This document shows positions 22,181 through 31,194 of a stretch of DNA of 64,000 nucleotides, piece by piece (positions within the stretch are counted from its first letter, which is position 1; each line of letters begins with the position of its first letter). This stretch comes from Symbiodinium sp. CCMP2592 (Eukaryota; Sar; Dinophyceae; Suessiales; Symbiodiniaceae), in assembly GCA_905221615.1 (NCBI GenBank), contig CAJNDT010003223.1, positions 1,619,945 to 1,683,944 of the forward strand, given 5' to 3'. The notes beneath the pieces are model-generated. The model saw nothing but the letters and a program-made list of their open reading frames with translations, was not told the origin of the DNA and made no database searches. The translations under genes were made by a program, and so were the position numbers.

Positions 22181-23817
22181 GTGGCGCTTGATGACTTGTT
22201 AGCTGCGCCAGCCAGACCAAGCAAGAAGTCCCGTCAGGACATACCCCAAGTACTGCCCCGGACACGGGGCTCTCTGCAACGGCTCGGTGTCGAGCCTTCC
22301 CCTCCAGGTTGTAACGAGGTTGCCCAAGTTAACCTGGAGGAAGCCGACAGGCTCTTCTTGAGAGACAGGTGGGCCGCTTCGTCTCAGGCTCCGCGAGAAA
22401 GCCGTTGGGTCACATGGACCCGCCTGTCAGAGCGCCGAGGGTACCCCAACATCCCCGTCACCAGTCAGTCCCTCTTTGCAGTTGGAGCTTTGCTGAAGGC
22501 TGGCGGCTACCGATCTGCCGCACAGTACATCTCGGTAGCAAAGCAGAAGCACAAGGAGGCGGGGTTCGTCTGGGGTCCAGACCTGGACGAGGCACGCGCC
22601 CAGGCCCTTCGCAGCATCAACCGGGGCCTTGGACCAGCTACTCCGAAGTTGGACCTCCGGTTAGAGAATGCGAAACCCCGCTTCACCCAAGAGAGGTCAA
22701 CATGGCCTTCGATGAGCTCCGTGTGCCCCAGTCAGATAGACTCAGGTTCCCTGCACAGGCATGCGTTACAGCATGCTGGTTCATGCTCCGAGGAATCGAG
22801 CTTGCCAACGTCCAGGCCAGAGACGTTACTTTCAACAGAGCGGCCCGCACTGTGAAGCTGCAGCTCCCCGTCAGTAAGACAGACACAGAGGCCAAAGGTT
22901 GTTACCGGATGCACCGCTGCATCTGTAACCCCAGGCACTCGTCAGAGTGCAAGCAGACTACCCCGCCAGAGCTGTTCGGGACTGCCTTTCAGAAGTGTCT
23001 TTGTGACGACGGCATGCACACTCTGTGCGCGCACCACTCCCTCCTCCGGGTAGTCGTCCAGTTGCGCCGCGAACAGACCTGGCAGCCAGACACACACTTG
23101 TTTACGGCCCGGTCAGCTGAGGTTGCCACGAAGGCACAGGTGGTCTTCTTGGCGCGAGCGTGTGCTTTTGTGTTGCAGCAAGAGCAGCTAGACCAGTGGG
23201 GATACGATGCAGTGACCCGCTGGTCGCAACACGTGTTCCGGGTAGCTGGCGCCCAGTTGTTTGCCAGGTCTCTCCTAGATGTCACATACATTCAATTGAT
23301 GGGCCGCTGGGGAGGCACATCAGTGCTTCGCTATGTGCAGGAGGCCGCCGTCATGCTGCCGGAAAAGGCGTCGGAAGCGGTGAGCTTACATGTTAGCAGC
23401 CCTTCCCTTTCCCGGGTACCCAGTAGCAGCACTCGAGCCCCCAGTCAGCTAGTGCAGCAAGGCCAGGTCCAGGACCTAGTTAGAGAAGCCGTCCAGTCAG
23501 CTTTGAAAGGCTCTCAGCTCGTGGTACACAACACCCGTTCGAAGTTGTGTCACCTACCCTCCCCCAGTGAGAGTCAACTTCCGAGCGAGTCGTGGGTTAC
23601 TTTGTGTGGTAAGTGGTGGTACGGCACAAGCTCCACTAGAAGGAACCTGTCAGTTCTTGAAGGCTACACCAAGTGCTCGTTGTGTTTCCCGTCAGCTGAG
23701 GACCGTGACCGCCCGGCAGCCTCCAGTGTTCAGGCTAGAGAAGTAGAGTCGGGCACTGATTCAGACTCCTCCCAGGAGCACAATGCCGCCAGCTCTAGCT
23801 CTGCCAGACCTCGATGA
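22181..23817 (+). CDS. Tyrosine recombinase of the retroelement, in two frames
   Basis: The enzyme cuts and rejoins DNA to integrate a circular cDNA. The N-terminal core-binding domain is in one frame (22181 to about 22685; WVTWTRLSERRGYPNIPV, GGYRSAAQYISVAKQKH). The catalytic domain continues in another frame from about 22695 to the stop at 23817. Catalytic residues visible: first Arg in WFMLRGIELANVQARDV; HxxR in WSQHVFRVAGAQLFARS; a Trp in place of the second His, in LMGRWGG; and the Tyr nucleophile in SVLRYVQEA. The frame change near 22685-22700 needs a one-base slip, either a lesion or a programmed shift. No in-frame ATG is obvious at the 5' end, where the AT-rich island adjoins. The C-terminal 130 residues are Ser-rich. 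It overlaps the next ORF by 35 bases. Confidence 0.82.
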
Positions 23818-24718
23818 TGTTGCTGCCAGGGCAGGTTTTGACACCGAAATTATTGCTTACCTGTCAGCTAAAGGCATCACCAACGCAGGCCTCTTCCTGC
23901 ACTACTTCACAGATCACACAAAGATTGCCCCGTTCTTTGAACCGCTGCGTGCAGGATTTGACCTGGCAGGCAGCACAGTTAAGAGGACAGACGACGAAAG
24001 GCTCATCTTGGAAGCAGCTACTTTGGTAGCGCTCGATGAGCTTTCCGTTAGGCGTACTCAGATGCCTGCAGCATCCACGCCAATTGCTCCGACCGCCCCG
24101 TCAGGATCCTCTGCGCCGGCAGCATCGGACTCTGACAAGGTTCCCAAAACCCTGCCAAAGAACTACTGGTCCGACTATGTCAAAGAGTTTGAGTCTGTGG
24201 TCCTGTTAGGTCGCAACAGAGAGTTCCCAGCACACCTGTTGTTAGGAGCTGAAGAAGTGCTAGCTAGAATGGTGCACCAGCACCAGGTCTCCAAGCAGTA
24301 CTCTCCTGTCCGGCTCGGAGAGATAATCTCCTTACGCCACTTCACACCGGGCAAGGCAGCCAACCCGTTCGCGCCCAAGGACGACAGCCGCACCAAGATG
24401 ATCCTCGACGACTCAGGTACCTTTAACAAGGCCATGCGTCACGTGCCGGAGCCCCAAAAGCTTGTTACCCTGTTAGATGCAGTGGATGCCATCAAGTGGG
24501 CCCTCATGTTCTCCCGTTGGTGTGACGAACATGACGCTAGTTCGTGGGCCGAGTTTTGGCAGAACCTTTGCAGGGACTACCCCAACAAGTATCCCCAAAT
24601 TAGGGCGTTCTTTGACAAGGCTTTCCTACATGTTAGTTTGCAGATGAGAGCCAACAAGTCCTTCCATGAGGCAGCCAGTGAGGTGATGGCGTGGCCCAAG
24701 CAGGAAAGGCAAAGGTGA
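23783..24718 (+). CDS. Second gag-like protein of the retroelement
   Basis: 311 residues from the ATG at 23783, overlapping the recombinase end by 35 bases. It is mostly helical. It begins LPDLDDVAARAGFDTEIIAYL and has a conserved-looking core (NYWSDYVKEFESVVLLGRN, FPAHLLLGAEEVLARM). No catalytic motif was seen. Its place directly before a CCCH finger suggests it is the structural (gag) part of a gag-nucleocapsid protein. It stops at 24716-24718, after which a Gly/Lys-rich stretch (GKGDQGHKGDSKG) runs on in another frame up to the finger. Confidence 0.55.
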   Translation: MPPALALPDLDDVAARAGFDTEIIAYLSAKGITNAGLFLHYFTDHTKIAPFFEPLRAGFDLAGSTVKRTDDERLILEAATLVALDELSVRRTQMPAASTPIAPTAPSGSSAPAASDSDKVPKTLPKNYWSDYVKEFESVVLLGRNREFPAHLLLGAEEVLARMVHQHQVSKQYSPVRLGEIISLRHFTPGKAANPFAPKDDSRTKMILDDSGTFNKAMRHVPEPQKLVTLLDAVDAIKWALMFSRWCDEHDASSWAEFWQNLCRDYPNKYPQIRAFFDKAFLHVSLQMRANKSFHEAASEVMAWPKQERQR

Positions 24719-24811
24719 TCAAGGTCACAAAGGCGACTCCAAGGGTGTTAAAGGTAAGTCGTTTGACAAGGGTTTCGACGGCGGTAAGGGCAAGTTTGCC
24801 GGTCAGCGCCA

Positions 24812-25621
24812 GTGGCAGTCCTCAGCCCTTTTAGCCAGCCTCGTCCCCAGTGCCGACTGTTTGCCCAGGGATTCTGCAAGTTCGGTTCCGCGTGCAAGTT
24901 CGCACATGGCCCCCAGACAGCTGCTGTTCCTCCAGGCTTGCCTCAGTTCCCACCTGTTGTGCCGCAGGCTCCGTTTCAGGTGGCACCGCGAACTTAGGGA
25001 CAGCACGGCCAGCTGGAGGGCCCGCCAGTCAGAGCCGACCCACCCTGTCAGGGCCAACAGCCAGCCCAAAGGCACCCGTCGGTGCCACAAGCTTCGACAC
25101 AACTTGCAGATACTTTCCCTAACCCGTGCGCTCCTGCACCCACCCGGTGTGCAGGCCCTAACCCTAAGTCTGTGTGTACAGCTCGCCAGGATGTTGCGCC
25201 GATCACGGCTAGCACTCCAGTCGCACCTTGCTCCAGTCAGCCAACACTCACTCCCACCGCTCCACACCCTGTTGGGCCTGGACTTGGCTTTCACACTCAA
25301 CCAGCCTTGGCAACCGTGCCATCCCAGCCTGTGCAGTGCTCCCTCACGGTTGAGCACCCGTCCGCAACCTCTCCACGCCCTCCTGCAGTGTTGTGCTCCC
25401 ACCGGGTCGAGCACTCACACAACCCTTCTAAACACTCCCCACCACAGGGGAACACAGCAAGCCTCATCCAGCCTCACCCAAAGCCTCTCTCCTTCCTCCT
25501 GCAGTGGTGTGCCGCCGACAGGGCGAGCACCCACACACACCTCTATCGCCCACTTCGACTTGGGCTACTCACCAACCTCAAACAGCACACAGACCGTCCC
25601 GTCCGTCCTCTCGCCCCGTAG
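24812..25621 (+). CDS. CCCH zinc finger plus Pro/Ser/Thr-rich linker (broken frame)
   Basis: The frame from 24812 contains CRLFAQGFCKFGSACKFAH, a C-x7-C-x5-C-x3-H zinc finger of the RNA-binding CCCH class. Here it probably does the job of a nucleocapsid finger. One in-frame TAG at 24995 interrupts it. The same frame then runs from 24998 to 25621 as a Pro/Thr/Ser/His-rich, probably disordered linker (TASTPVAPCSSQPTLTPTAP). The methyltransferase begins next in a different frame. It was likely once a single gag-linker-methyltransferase polyprotein. Confidence 0.6.
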
Positions 25622-26262
25622 CAGTCCTTTCCTTCTTTTGTGGCCTGGGCACCACCTTCTTAGCCCTCCGTGACCTTGGCGTGTCGCCCGTCATCTCCTG
25701 GTCTTGGGAGGTCAACGAGGACTGCAAGAGGGTCACCTCGAGTCACTCTCCTCACGTTAGACACTGGGGTGACGCTTTGACCTGCAACCCTCAGTCTGTC
25801 GCCGAGTTGCTGCGCTCCCAGTGCCCCTCAGACACCTTGGTGCTCGTGTGCTCGAGCCCTCCTTGCACAGACTTCAGCCAGATTCGCTCCCGTCAGCCTG
25901 GGCTTCAGGGTAGCGAAGGTTGTAAGTTCAGGTTGTGGGTGGCCTGGTTTAAGAAGTTCCGGTCAGCGTTGAAAAGACAACACGTCTTTTTAGTCGAGAA
26001 CGTGGTAACAGCGGCCGCCCTCCAGTCAGAACTGAGCAGCCTTCTGCAAACAACCGCCTTTGTGGTTGACGCGGCCTCCTTCGGTTTGACTTCGCGACCG
26101 AGACTCTGGTGGTCCAACGTGATCACACCTCCCGGTAGTGACACACCACAAAACCAAACCCCGCCAGTGCTCGCGGGTTTGGCGCGTTGGGGGAAATTTA
26201 ATAAGTCTTGGCAGCTTTTGCCTAGTTCGCTGGCATCTCCGAGTACTCCCGGTGCAAGATGA
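25504..26262 (+). CDS. Cytosine-C5 DNA methyltransferase (DNMT-like) carried by the retroelement
   Basis: Recognisable from about 25621. Motif I, SAM-binding: LSFFCGLGTTFLAL. Motif IV with the catalytic Cys: VCSSPPCTDFSQIR (PCT rather than PCQ). Motif VI: VFLVENV. Motif VIII-like: FGLTSRPRLWW. Motif X (MIGNSWHLPSARF) follows in the next frame, overlapping the stop at 26260-26262 through ATGA. A frame slip between about 26200 and 26226 would join them. No large target-recognition domain is evident between VIII and X, so the enzyme is compact. Cytosine methyltransferases captured by retrotransposons are known from Symbiodinium. Its role could be to methylate its own or host DNA. ORF residues upstream of 25621 are probably shadow. 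Confidence 0.85.
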   Translation: MVCRRQGEHPHTPLSPTSTWATHQPQTAHRPSRPSSRPVAVLSFFCGLGTTFLALRDLGVSPVISWSWEVNEDCKRVTSSHSPHVRHWGDALTCNPQSVAELLRSQCPSDTLVLVCSSPPCTDFSQIRSRQPGLQGSEGCKFRLWVAWFKKFRSALKRQHVFLVENVVTAAALQSELSSLLQTTAFVVDAASFGLTSRPRLWWSNVITPPGSDTPQNQTPPVLAGLARWGKFNKSWQLLPSSLASPSTPGAR

Positions 26263-27242
26263 TCGGAAACTCCTGGCACCTCCCGTCAGCTCGCTTCATC
26301 TTGTTCGTTTTGCTGGCCAGTTGTAACGTGATCCCAGTGACAGCGGGACCAGTACCCGAATGGTACCCACGAGTAGATGCTCTACCGTGGAGCTCTAACC
26401 TCAACCCGTTAGGGGCCCGCCCGATCGAGCGCGCAGCAAAGATCTGGCTTTCTTCAGGGCTTCAGTGGGATCCCCGAGAACCCCCTAGCTTGCACCTGTC
26501 AGGACCCACTGAGGACACTCAGCAGCACTTGCAGTGGGCGCTGTCCCTTGACTCCAACAAGCTGCATTTTTCTGTGAACAACCCGTGTGTGCAGTGGGCT
26601 CTCCAGTTCGGGCAGAGCCTAGGTCGTGACCTCAGCCGGTGGAGAGAAGAGCTTGTTCAGGACGTTCGCAGCCTGAAGGAAGACCTCCTGTTCGAGCAGG
26701 AACAGTGGCTCCTGTCAGCACCCCAGCACGTGCAGCAAGTCTACCGAGTCTACCGCCAAGGTGGAGAGTCACTGGTTCTTCAACCCCTGGTAGTGCTCCA
26801 CCTTCTTACCTTGTTCGAGTTTCCTGGTACCAACGAGGTAGCCGAAGAACTCCAGTTCGGCTTTAAGGTGTTAGGCCCCCTTACCCCGGGCACCGGATGG
26901 GACGCCCGCCAGGACTCTAAGTACAGCAGGCCTCTCTCCCGTTCGCAGTTCCAGGCGCTCAACACCGAGCACAAACGCGCCTTGTACTCCGACACCAAGG
27001 AGTCGGAACACACAGCAACGATGCTTGAAGAGATTGCTAAGGAACAGCTGAAGTCCAGGTTCCAAGCCCCGTTCGAACCGGGCACGATAACATCCGACCA
27101 GCAGTCACGCGCTGCACGCGCGTTCCCCGTAGTCCAACAAGACAAAGTGCGACGCGCCGACGACTGGCGCAGATCGCACCATAATAGCACCGTGTTTGTG
27201 CAGGACTCCCCCCACCTTACGCGCGGACACAGTCAGTTCTGA
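26259..27242 (+). CDS. Methyltransferase motif X fused to reverse transcriptase fingers
   Basis: 327 residues. It opens with MIGNSWHLPSARF, which is motif X of the upstream methyltransferase rather than a genuine start, so the ATG at 26259 is probably internal to a fusion. Residues about 40-210 are helical with no motif. The RT part starts at GFKVLGPLTPGTGWDAR and includes ARAFPVVQQDKVRRADDWRR, the fingers segment typical of DIRS-type RT. The frame ends at 27240-27242. The palm continues in another frame after a run of six Cs near 27207-27212, the likely site of an indel or slip. Confidence 0.75.
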   Translation: MIGNSWHLPSARFILFVLLASCNVIPVTAGPVPEWYPRVDALPWSSNLNPLGARPIERAAKIWLSSGLQWDPREPPSLHLSGPTEDTQQHLQWALSLDSNKLHFSVNNPCVQWALQFGQSLGRDLSRWREELVQDVRSLKEDLLFEQEQWLLSAPQHVQQVYRVYRQGGESLVLQPLVVLHLLTLFEFPGTNEVAEELQFGFKVLGPLTPGTGWDARQDSKYSRPLSRSQFQALNTEHKRALYSDTKESEHTATMLEEIAKEQLKSRFQAPFEPGTITSDQQSRAARAFPVVQQDKVRRADDWRRSHHNSTVFVQDSPHLTRGHSQF

Positions 27243-27280
27243 ACCTGGTTCAGGCGGCAGCCCAGTTCGGCGAGCCCACA

Positions 27281-28252
27281 GTGGCAGCCCTAGACCACGA
27301 CGGGGCTTACCGAGCACTTCCCGTTCGAGATTCTCAGGAGTGCTACGTTTTCGTCCCCAACCAAGCCCAACCCAGCGTGTTCCGACATTTGGTGCTCCCG
27401 TTCGGAGGCACGGGCAGTGTCTGGAGCTACCTGAGGATAGCTGACATCATTTGTTTTCTGACCATCACCATGTTGTTCATCCCGGCAGCACATTTTGTCG
27501 ACGACTACTTTTACTCCGAGCCGTCACACACCAGTGAGTCAGCCTTCACGTCTTTCTGCCTGCTGCAAGCCTTGTTAGGTTTCCAGATGAAAGAGTCCAA
27601 GGCCCAAAAGCCAACAACCCACGCCACCTTGTTAGGCGTTGTGTGGGAGATCCTTGCCGATAGCGTGAAAGCTGGACCCAGTCCTTCTAGGATTTCCAAG
27701 CTCCAGAACCTGGTAGAGAAGGCCTTGTCCGAAAACAGACTCACACCGGACGAGGCTGCACACTTGGCAGGCAAACTCAACTTCGTTTGCTCTTGGGTCT
27801 TTGCAGGTGTGGGAAAAGCCCTTTTGAAACCTCTTTACACCAGGCAGCACTGCCCTTTCCCCCAGACGTTCTTGAACGAGCCCTTGAGAGCGGCACTCAG
27901 GAGCCTGTTAGGCCGGCTCCCTTTGCTAAAGCCGAGGACCTTTCCGCTGAGAAGCTCCCTCAACCCTCACAAGCCACATCTGCTCTACGCGGATGCCTAC
28001 ATAACCCTGGCTGGATCCCGTCAGGCAGCTAGCAAGTGGCTGAAGCAGGCGACAGCTCTTTCGGTCCTGAAGGGCTCTAGCAACGGAGTCGGTGCTGTCT
28101 TCCTCTCGCCGTCAGGAGAGAAACTCGCCTTCCGAACAGAAGTACCAGTTAGACTTCTCAGCAAGGTGGCCACGACCAAGGCATTCATTTTTTGGCTGGA
28201 GGTGCTGGCCCAGATTATGAGCCTGGCAGCAGTCTCGTCCTCCCTGTCATGA
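27281..28252 (+). CDS. Reverse transcriptase palm/thumb and start of RNase H
   Basis: The coding frame really begins upstream (VLNLVQAAAQFGEPT) after the C-run slip. RT motif A: ALDHDGAYRALPV. Motif B: LPFGGTGSVWSYLR. Motif C, catalytic: HFVDDYFY. Thumb: PDEAAHLAGKLNFVCSW. RNase H begins at LLYADAYITLAGSRQAAS and NGVGAVFLSPSGEKLAF. The FVDD form and LPFG motif B fit the DIRS/Ngaro branch. The frame ends at 28250-28252 in the middle of RNase H. Confidence 0.85.
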   Translation: MAALDHDGAYRALPVRDSQECYVFVPNQAQPSVFRHLVLPFGGTGSVWSYLRIADIICFLTITMLFIPAAHFVDDYFYSEPSHTSESAFTSFCLLQALLGFQMKESKAQKPTTHATLLGVVWEILADSVKAGPSPSRISKLQNLVEKALSENRLTPDEAAHLAGKLNFVCSWVFAGVGKALLKPLYTRQHCPFPQTFLNEPLRAALRSLLGRLPLLKPRTFPLRSSLNPHKPHLLYADAYITLAGSRQAASKWLKQATALSVLKGSSNGVGAVFLSPSGEKLAFRTEVPVRLLSKVATTKAFIFWLEVLAQIMSLAAVSSSLS

Positions 28253-28575
28253 GACGTGGTGTGTTTCGTAGACAACAGTGCCAGTGAGCACGCACTTAAG
28301 AAAGGCTACTCCTGTTAGGTTGGTTCTGGAGTTGGGTTGCCTCTAGGAATCTAAACCTTTTCTTTGTGAGGGTCTCCAGCAAAGCGAACTTGTCAGACGC
28401 GGCTTCAAAAGGAGACTGGGCACCAAGCGACTCGTTAGGGTGCCGACGCTGCAGCCCCGACTTCAGCAAGACGTGGGACACCTTGCAGAAGTTGACAGAG
28501 ACCTCTGTGAAGCCCGACGCGGCCCTGTTCGAGAACCTGGTCGGCCTGTTAGCGCTGCCAACCGCCGCCCAGTGA
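28253..28575 (+). CDS. RNase H C-terminal part, frame-shifted
   Basis: Immediately after the stop at 28252 another frame reads VVCFVDNSASEHALKKGYS, the RNase H Asp-Asn block of DIRS-type elements. A further shifted frame (to 28575) gives SKANLSDAASKGDWAPS, the conserved RNase H tail. Two frame changes within 150 bases mean the domain cannot be made as read. The sequence ends 33 bases before repeat B1. Confidence 0.65.
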
Positions 28576-28608
28576 GCCGCGCGTGAGAGTGGTCGTTCCG
28601 CGCGGAGT

Positions 28609-28750
28609 GGCAGACTGCGGACCGACCTGTTCGCCTTGAAAGGGCTTGAGCAGGGGTCCATGACCCGACGCCACGACACTCCGCGGGTAGTGGAAAAGAA
28701 GAGCGAACTCCTGTTCGCAGCCGGTTAGAAGCTGTAGGAGCGAGACTTGT
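28609..28750 (+). repeat. Split direct repeat B1
   Basis: 142 bp starting GGCAGACTGCGGACCGACCT, directly abutting A2. It differs from B2 at three positions near the middle. Confidence 0.9.
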
Positions 28751-28850
28751 CCGGAAGTGCACGTGTGCACCTTGTGACAAGTAGAGCGAAACAGCCGAAC
28801 TGTGACTTGCCAGTCAGAGCTGTGTCCTCTCGAGTTTTGCCTTTTAGACA
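28751..28850 (+). repeat. Split direct repeat A2
   Basis: 100 bp identical to A1. It sits between B1 and B2 with no gap to B1 and a 19-bp spacer (28851-28869) before B2. The B1-A2 join is the expected sequence of the circular integration intermediate's junction. Confidence 0.92.
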
Positions 28851-28869
28851 CCCTCCACACCCGCCCGGA

Positions 28870-29011
28870 GGCAGACTGCGGACCGACCTGTTCGCCTTGA
28901 AAGGGCTTGAGCAGAGGTCTGTGACCCGACGCCACGACACTCCGCGGGTAGTGGAAAAGAAGAGCGAACTCCTGTTCGCAGCCGGTTAGAAGCTGTAGGA
29001 GCGAGACTTGT
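28870..29011 (+). repeat. Split direct repeat B2 (3' end of retroelement)
   Basis: 142 bp matching B1 apart from three substitutions. It ends ...GCGAGACTTGT, followed by CTGGACC of host DNA, whereas B1 is followed by CCGGAAG of A2. This places the 3' boundary at 29011. Confidence 0.9.
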
Positions 29012-29031
29012 CTGGACCTTCGTGGCCGAGG

Positions 29032-30690
29032 CAGCGGCTTTCAGCAAGTCAGCTTCGTGAACTCCATCTGCACCAGTCGAGGATGCCGCGCTGGATGTGT
29101 TTCTGGGGCCCATAAAAGTCATGGAAAATCCATAGTATAGTATGTTATATTATATTTCACTATACTATTCTTTATACCGGAGGAGGCACGCACGTGAACT
29201 GTGTGGCGGAGCAGGCAGGTCGATGGAATTTTGTCTCACGTTTCACGAGCCCCGGGAGCTGCTTCGCTTCGATCTGCCCTGCAGAACCTGAGGTCGTTGC
29301 CGCAGTCATGGAGGAGCTGGGCAAGGAGAAAGGGGCCGCAAGCTCAGAGCTCTTCATTGGATCCGTCATTTTCGGTGTAGAGTGTATGGAGTGCTCGAGG
29401 CCAAGGGAACTCTGGCTGTGAAGCCACAGCACGTGTGAGTCTGAGTGCAACCGCCATGGAGCAGCGAGAACTGAGTGTTGCGAAAGCCGATTCAATGTGT
29501 GTTGAAGTTCGAAGTTTCCGGGAAGACGAAGCGTTGGAAGGTCAAGAATCATTTGTGGGTCTTCGTAAACTGCCTCATTGAGAACCCGGCTTTTGATTCG
29601 CAGACGAAGGACCCTTCGGAATGAAGCAGCAAGCGGCAGTGGCCTCCCCGCCTTTCGCACACGCCCAGTTTGAGTTTGAAAGGAGACCTTGACCACGAAG
29701 AAGGAGCGCTTCGGCTCAGCGTGTCAGCTGCCGGATTCCCGGGCTGTCGGACTTCGTGTGGGCTTCGAAATATTGCTGCAGCTGCCACTTCCAGGCCCCG
29801 TGCAAAAGAAGTGACATGAAGTTGTTTCTGTCAATTTTCAGCATGTCTTCTCGGACTCTGTTTGTGCTTGCGATCACCTGTAAAACTCTGGGTGCCCGCA
29901 GAATCGATGCCGGAGCACTGCTACTGTCCTTCCGCTTTCGGACTTGCCTTCAAGCCGGCCCACGTTTCATGACTTTGCTACCACCCACTCTTGTTCTGTC
30001 AGTTCCGAGGTTTTCGTTCCATCCATTCCTTTCTCTTGCTGCCCCGAGGCCCAATTTTCAGATTTCAGGCACCGTCACATGTGGCGAAAAGACGAGATTG
30101 CAGTCGCGTGGAAGACATGGTAGGCCTGTGCAGAGTGTCCGCGCTTGAGCATCGAGCCGTTCGGATGTCGTCTGCTCCTGCTAGGAAGGACACTGTGGGA
30201 CAGTCATGACCCACCGCTCACCGTTTGACCCCCCGATCCGAACGCTTGGAGGTTCATGGGTAGTTATACGTAACCATATTTGCGGACCTATAACCCCACT
30301 TACAACTACCCATGAACCTCCAAGCAGAGGGCTTTCAAAGCGGATGTTCTGTTGTTTCTGCGCTCACGGATTGAGCCCGGCGAGAACAGGGGCATTTTTG
30401 CTTTCGAATAAATGTTGTTCTACTGATGAACCCGGCTGTTACGACGATTGCCTAATCTGGCCGAAGCATTGCAACTCGCCGGCGGATCGAAACGGTTCGT
30501 TCAGTGCTCGAGTTTTTCGGATCGAGTTCAGGTCTGAGAAGCTCCTCGCGGATGTGTGCAGCAGCGGCATTGCTCCACCCCCAGCATGGACTTTGTTGAA
30601 GATCGCGGTCGATGCTGGCTTAAAGCAGGTCGAGACACTGCTGGAATGGTCCAAAGCCTTGGGCAAAAGCCAGCGTCTCAACAAGTACCC
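29032..30690 (+). CDS. DNA topoisomerase II, exon block 2 (transducer domain)
   Basis: Continues block 1 after the retroelement. 29037-29075 GFQQVSFVNSICT; 29180-29218 GGGTHVNCVAEQ; about 29284-29330 AEPEVVAAVMEELGKEK; 29395-29432 AKGTLAVKPQH; 29545-29620 VKNHLWVFVNCLIENPAFDS; 29696-29738 TTKKERFGSACQLP; about 30558-30572 CSSGI, then 30630-30685 VETLLEWSKALGKSQRLNK. These follow the family order through the transducer, including the conserved QTK region (FDSQTKDP, about 29595-29620). The intron after LAVKPQH starts GTGTGAG. A foldback element lies in the intron before the last exon. The next topoisomerase exon is 8 kb away at 38.75 kb. Confidence 0.87.
29128..29178. repeat. AT-rich TATAGTATA-type palindromic tract
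   Basis: Short stretch (catagtatagtatgttatattatatttcactatac) of the AT-rich repeat style also seen at 13.65-13.96, 43.46-43.60 and 45.65-45.73 kb. It is intronic, between two topoisomerase exons. Confidence 0.6.
30244..30325. mobile_element. MITE-like foldback element, GCTTGGAGGTTCATGGG family
   Basis: 82 bp with perfect 22-bp terminal inverted repeats (GCTTGGAGGTTCATGGGTAG plus two bases). A second member is at 40320-40440. Both lie in topoisomerase II introns. No coding capacity. Confidence 0.85.
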
Positions 30691-31194
30691 AAGGACGCAA
30701 GACAGGACTCTGTTCGGCTGGCGCATGCAAGCTTGCCGTGGATCGGCAGGTGAGTTGGCACGGCATCTCAACAAGAGCGTCATGCCAGCTTTGGTCTTGG
30801 GGATGGCGGAGCGTCGTTGAAGGGCAGGTTTGTTGGTGTCCTGCAGCAAGCAATGTGACAGGTCGGGAAGTGAAGTAGCCACAACGTAGCGTTTTGGACG
30901 TCGGTTGCGTTGCATTTTCAAGCCTGGTCCCTGCTCCTGCTCCGGCTTCTCCGGCTTGGCTCACAGGAAACCGTTTGTGTAAGTAGAGAGTGCCTTGGTG
31001 CACTCGGGACGGGGCGGGCACGCCAAACTGCTAGTCTTCACCGTCGGGATCTCAGCTCCTATTTTGGGGTTCCTTATAATCATAGTATAACATAACCCAA
31101 AACCTTATTCTAATTACAAAGGTAGCCCGCAGAGAGCGCCGAAGCTGAGAGCGTCGCCAAGGTGGAGCAGCTTTGGGCTGCATCCACGAATGCA

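Larger units (their letters stand above)
19904..29011 (+). mobile_element. DIRS-like tyrosine-recombinase retroelement with split direct repeats
   Basis: A 9.1-kb element inserted in a topoisomerase II intron. Its ends have the layout A1 - coding region - B1 A2 B2. A1 (19904-20003) and A2 (28751-28850) are identical over 100 bp. B1 (28609-28750) and B2 (28870-29011) are 142 bp with three differences. This is the split-direct-repeat arrangement of PAT/Ngaro-type elements, which integrate as circles through a tyrosine recombinase and make no target-site duplication. Coding parts in order: gag-like, tyrosine recombinase, second gag-like, CCCH finger, cytosine methyltransferase, reverse transcriptase, RNase H. 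In known DIRS and Ngaro elements the recombinase follows RT/RNase H, so this order is unusual. At least six frame breaks suggest it cannot act alone as read, despite its identical A repeats. Confidence 0.9.

Noticed and set aside
24803-25414. 203-codon minus-strand frame
   Set aside because: Antisense of the CCCH finger and Pro-rich linker.
28609-29011. Could the B1-A2-B2 block be a CRISPR-like or tandem satellite array?
   Set aside because: Only two B units and one A between them, with A repeated at the other end of the element; this fits split direct repeats, not an array.
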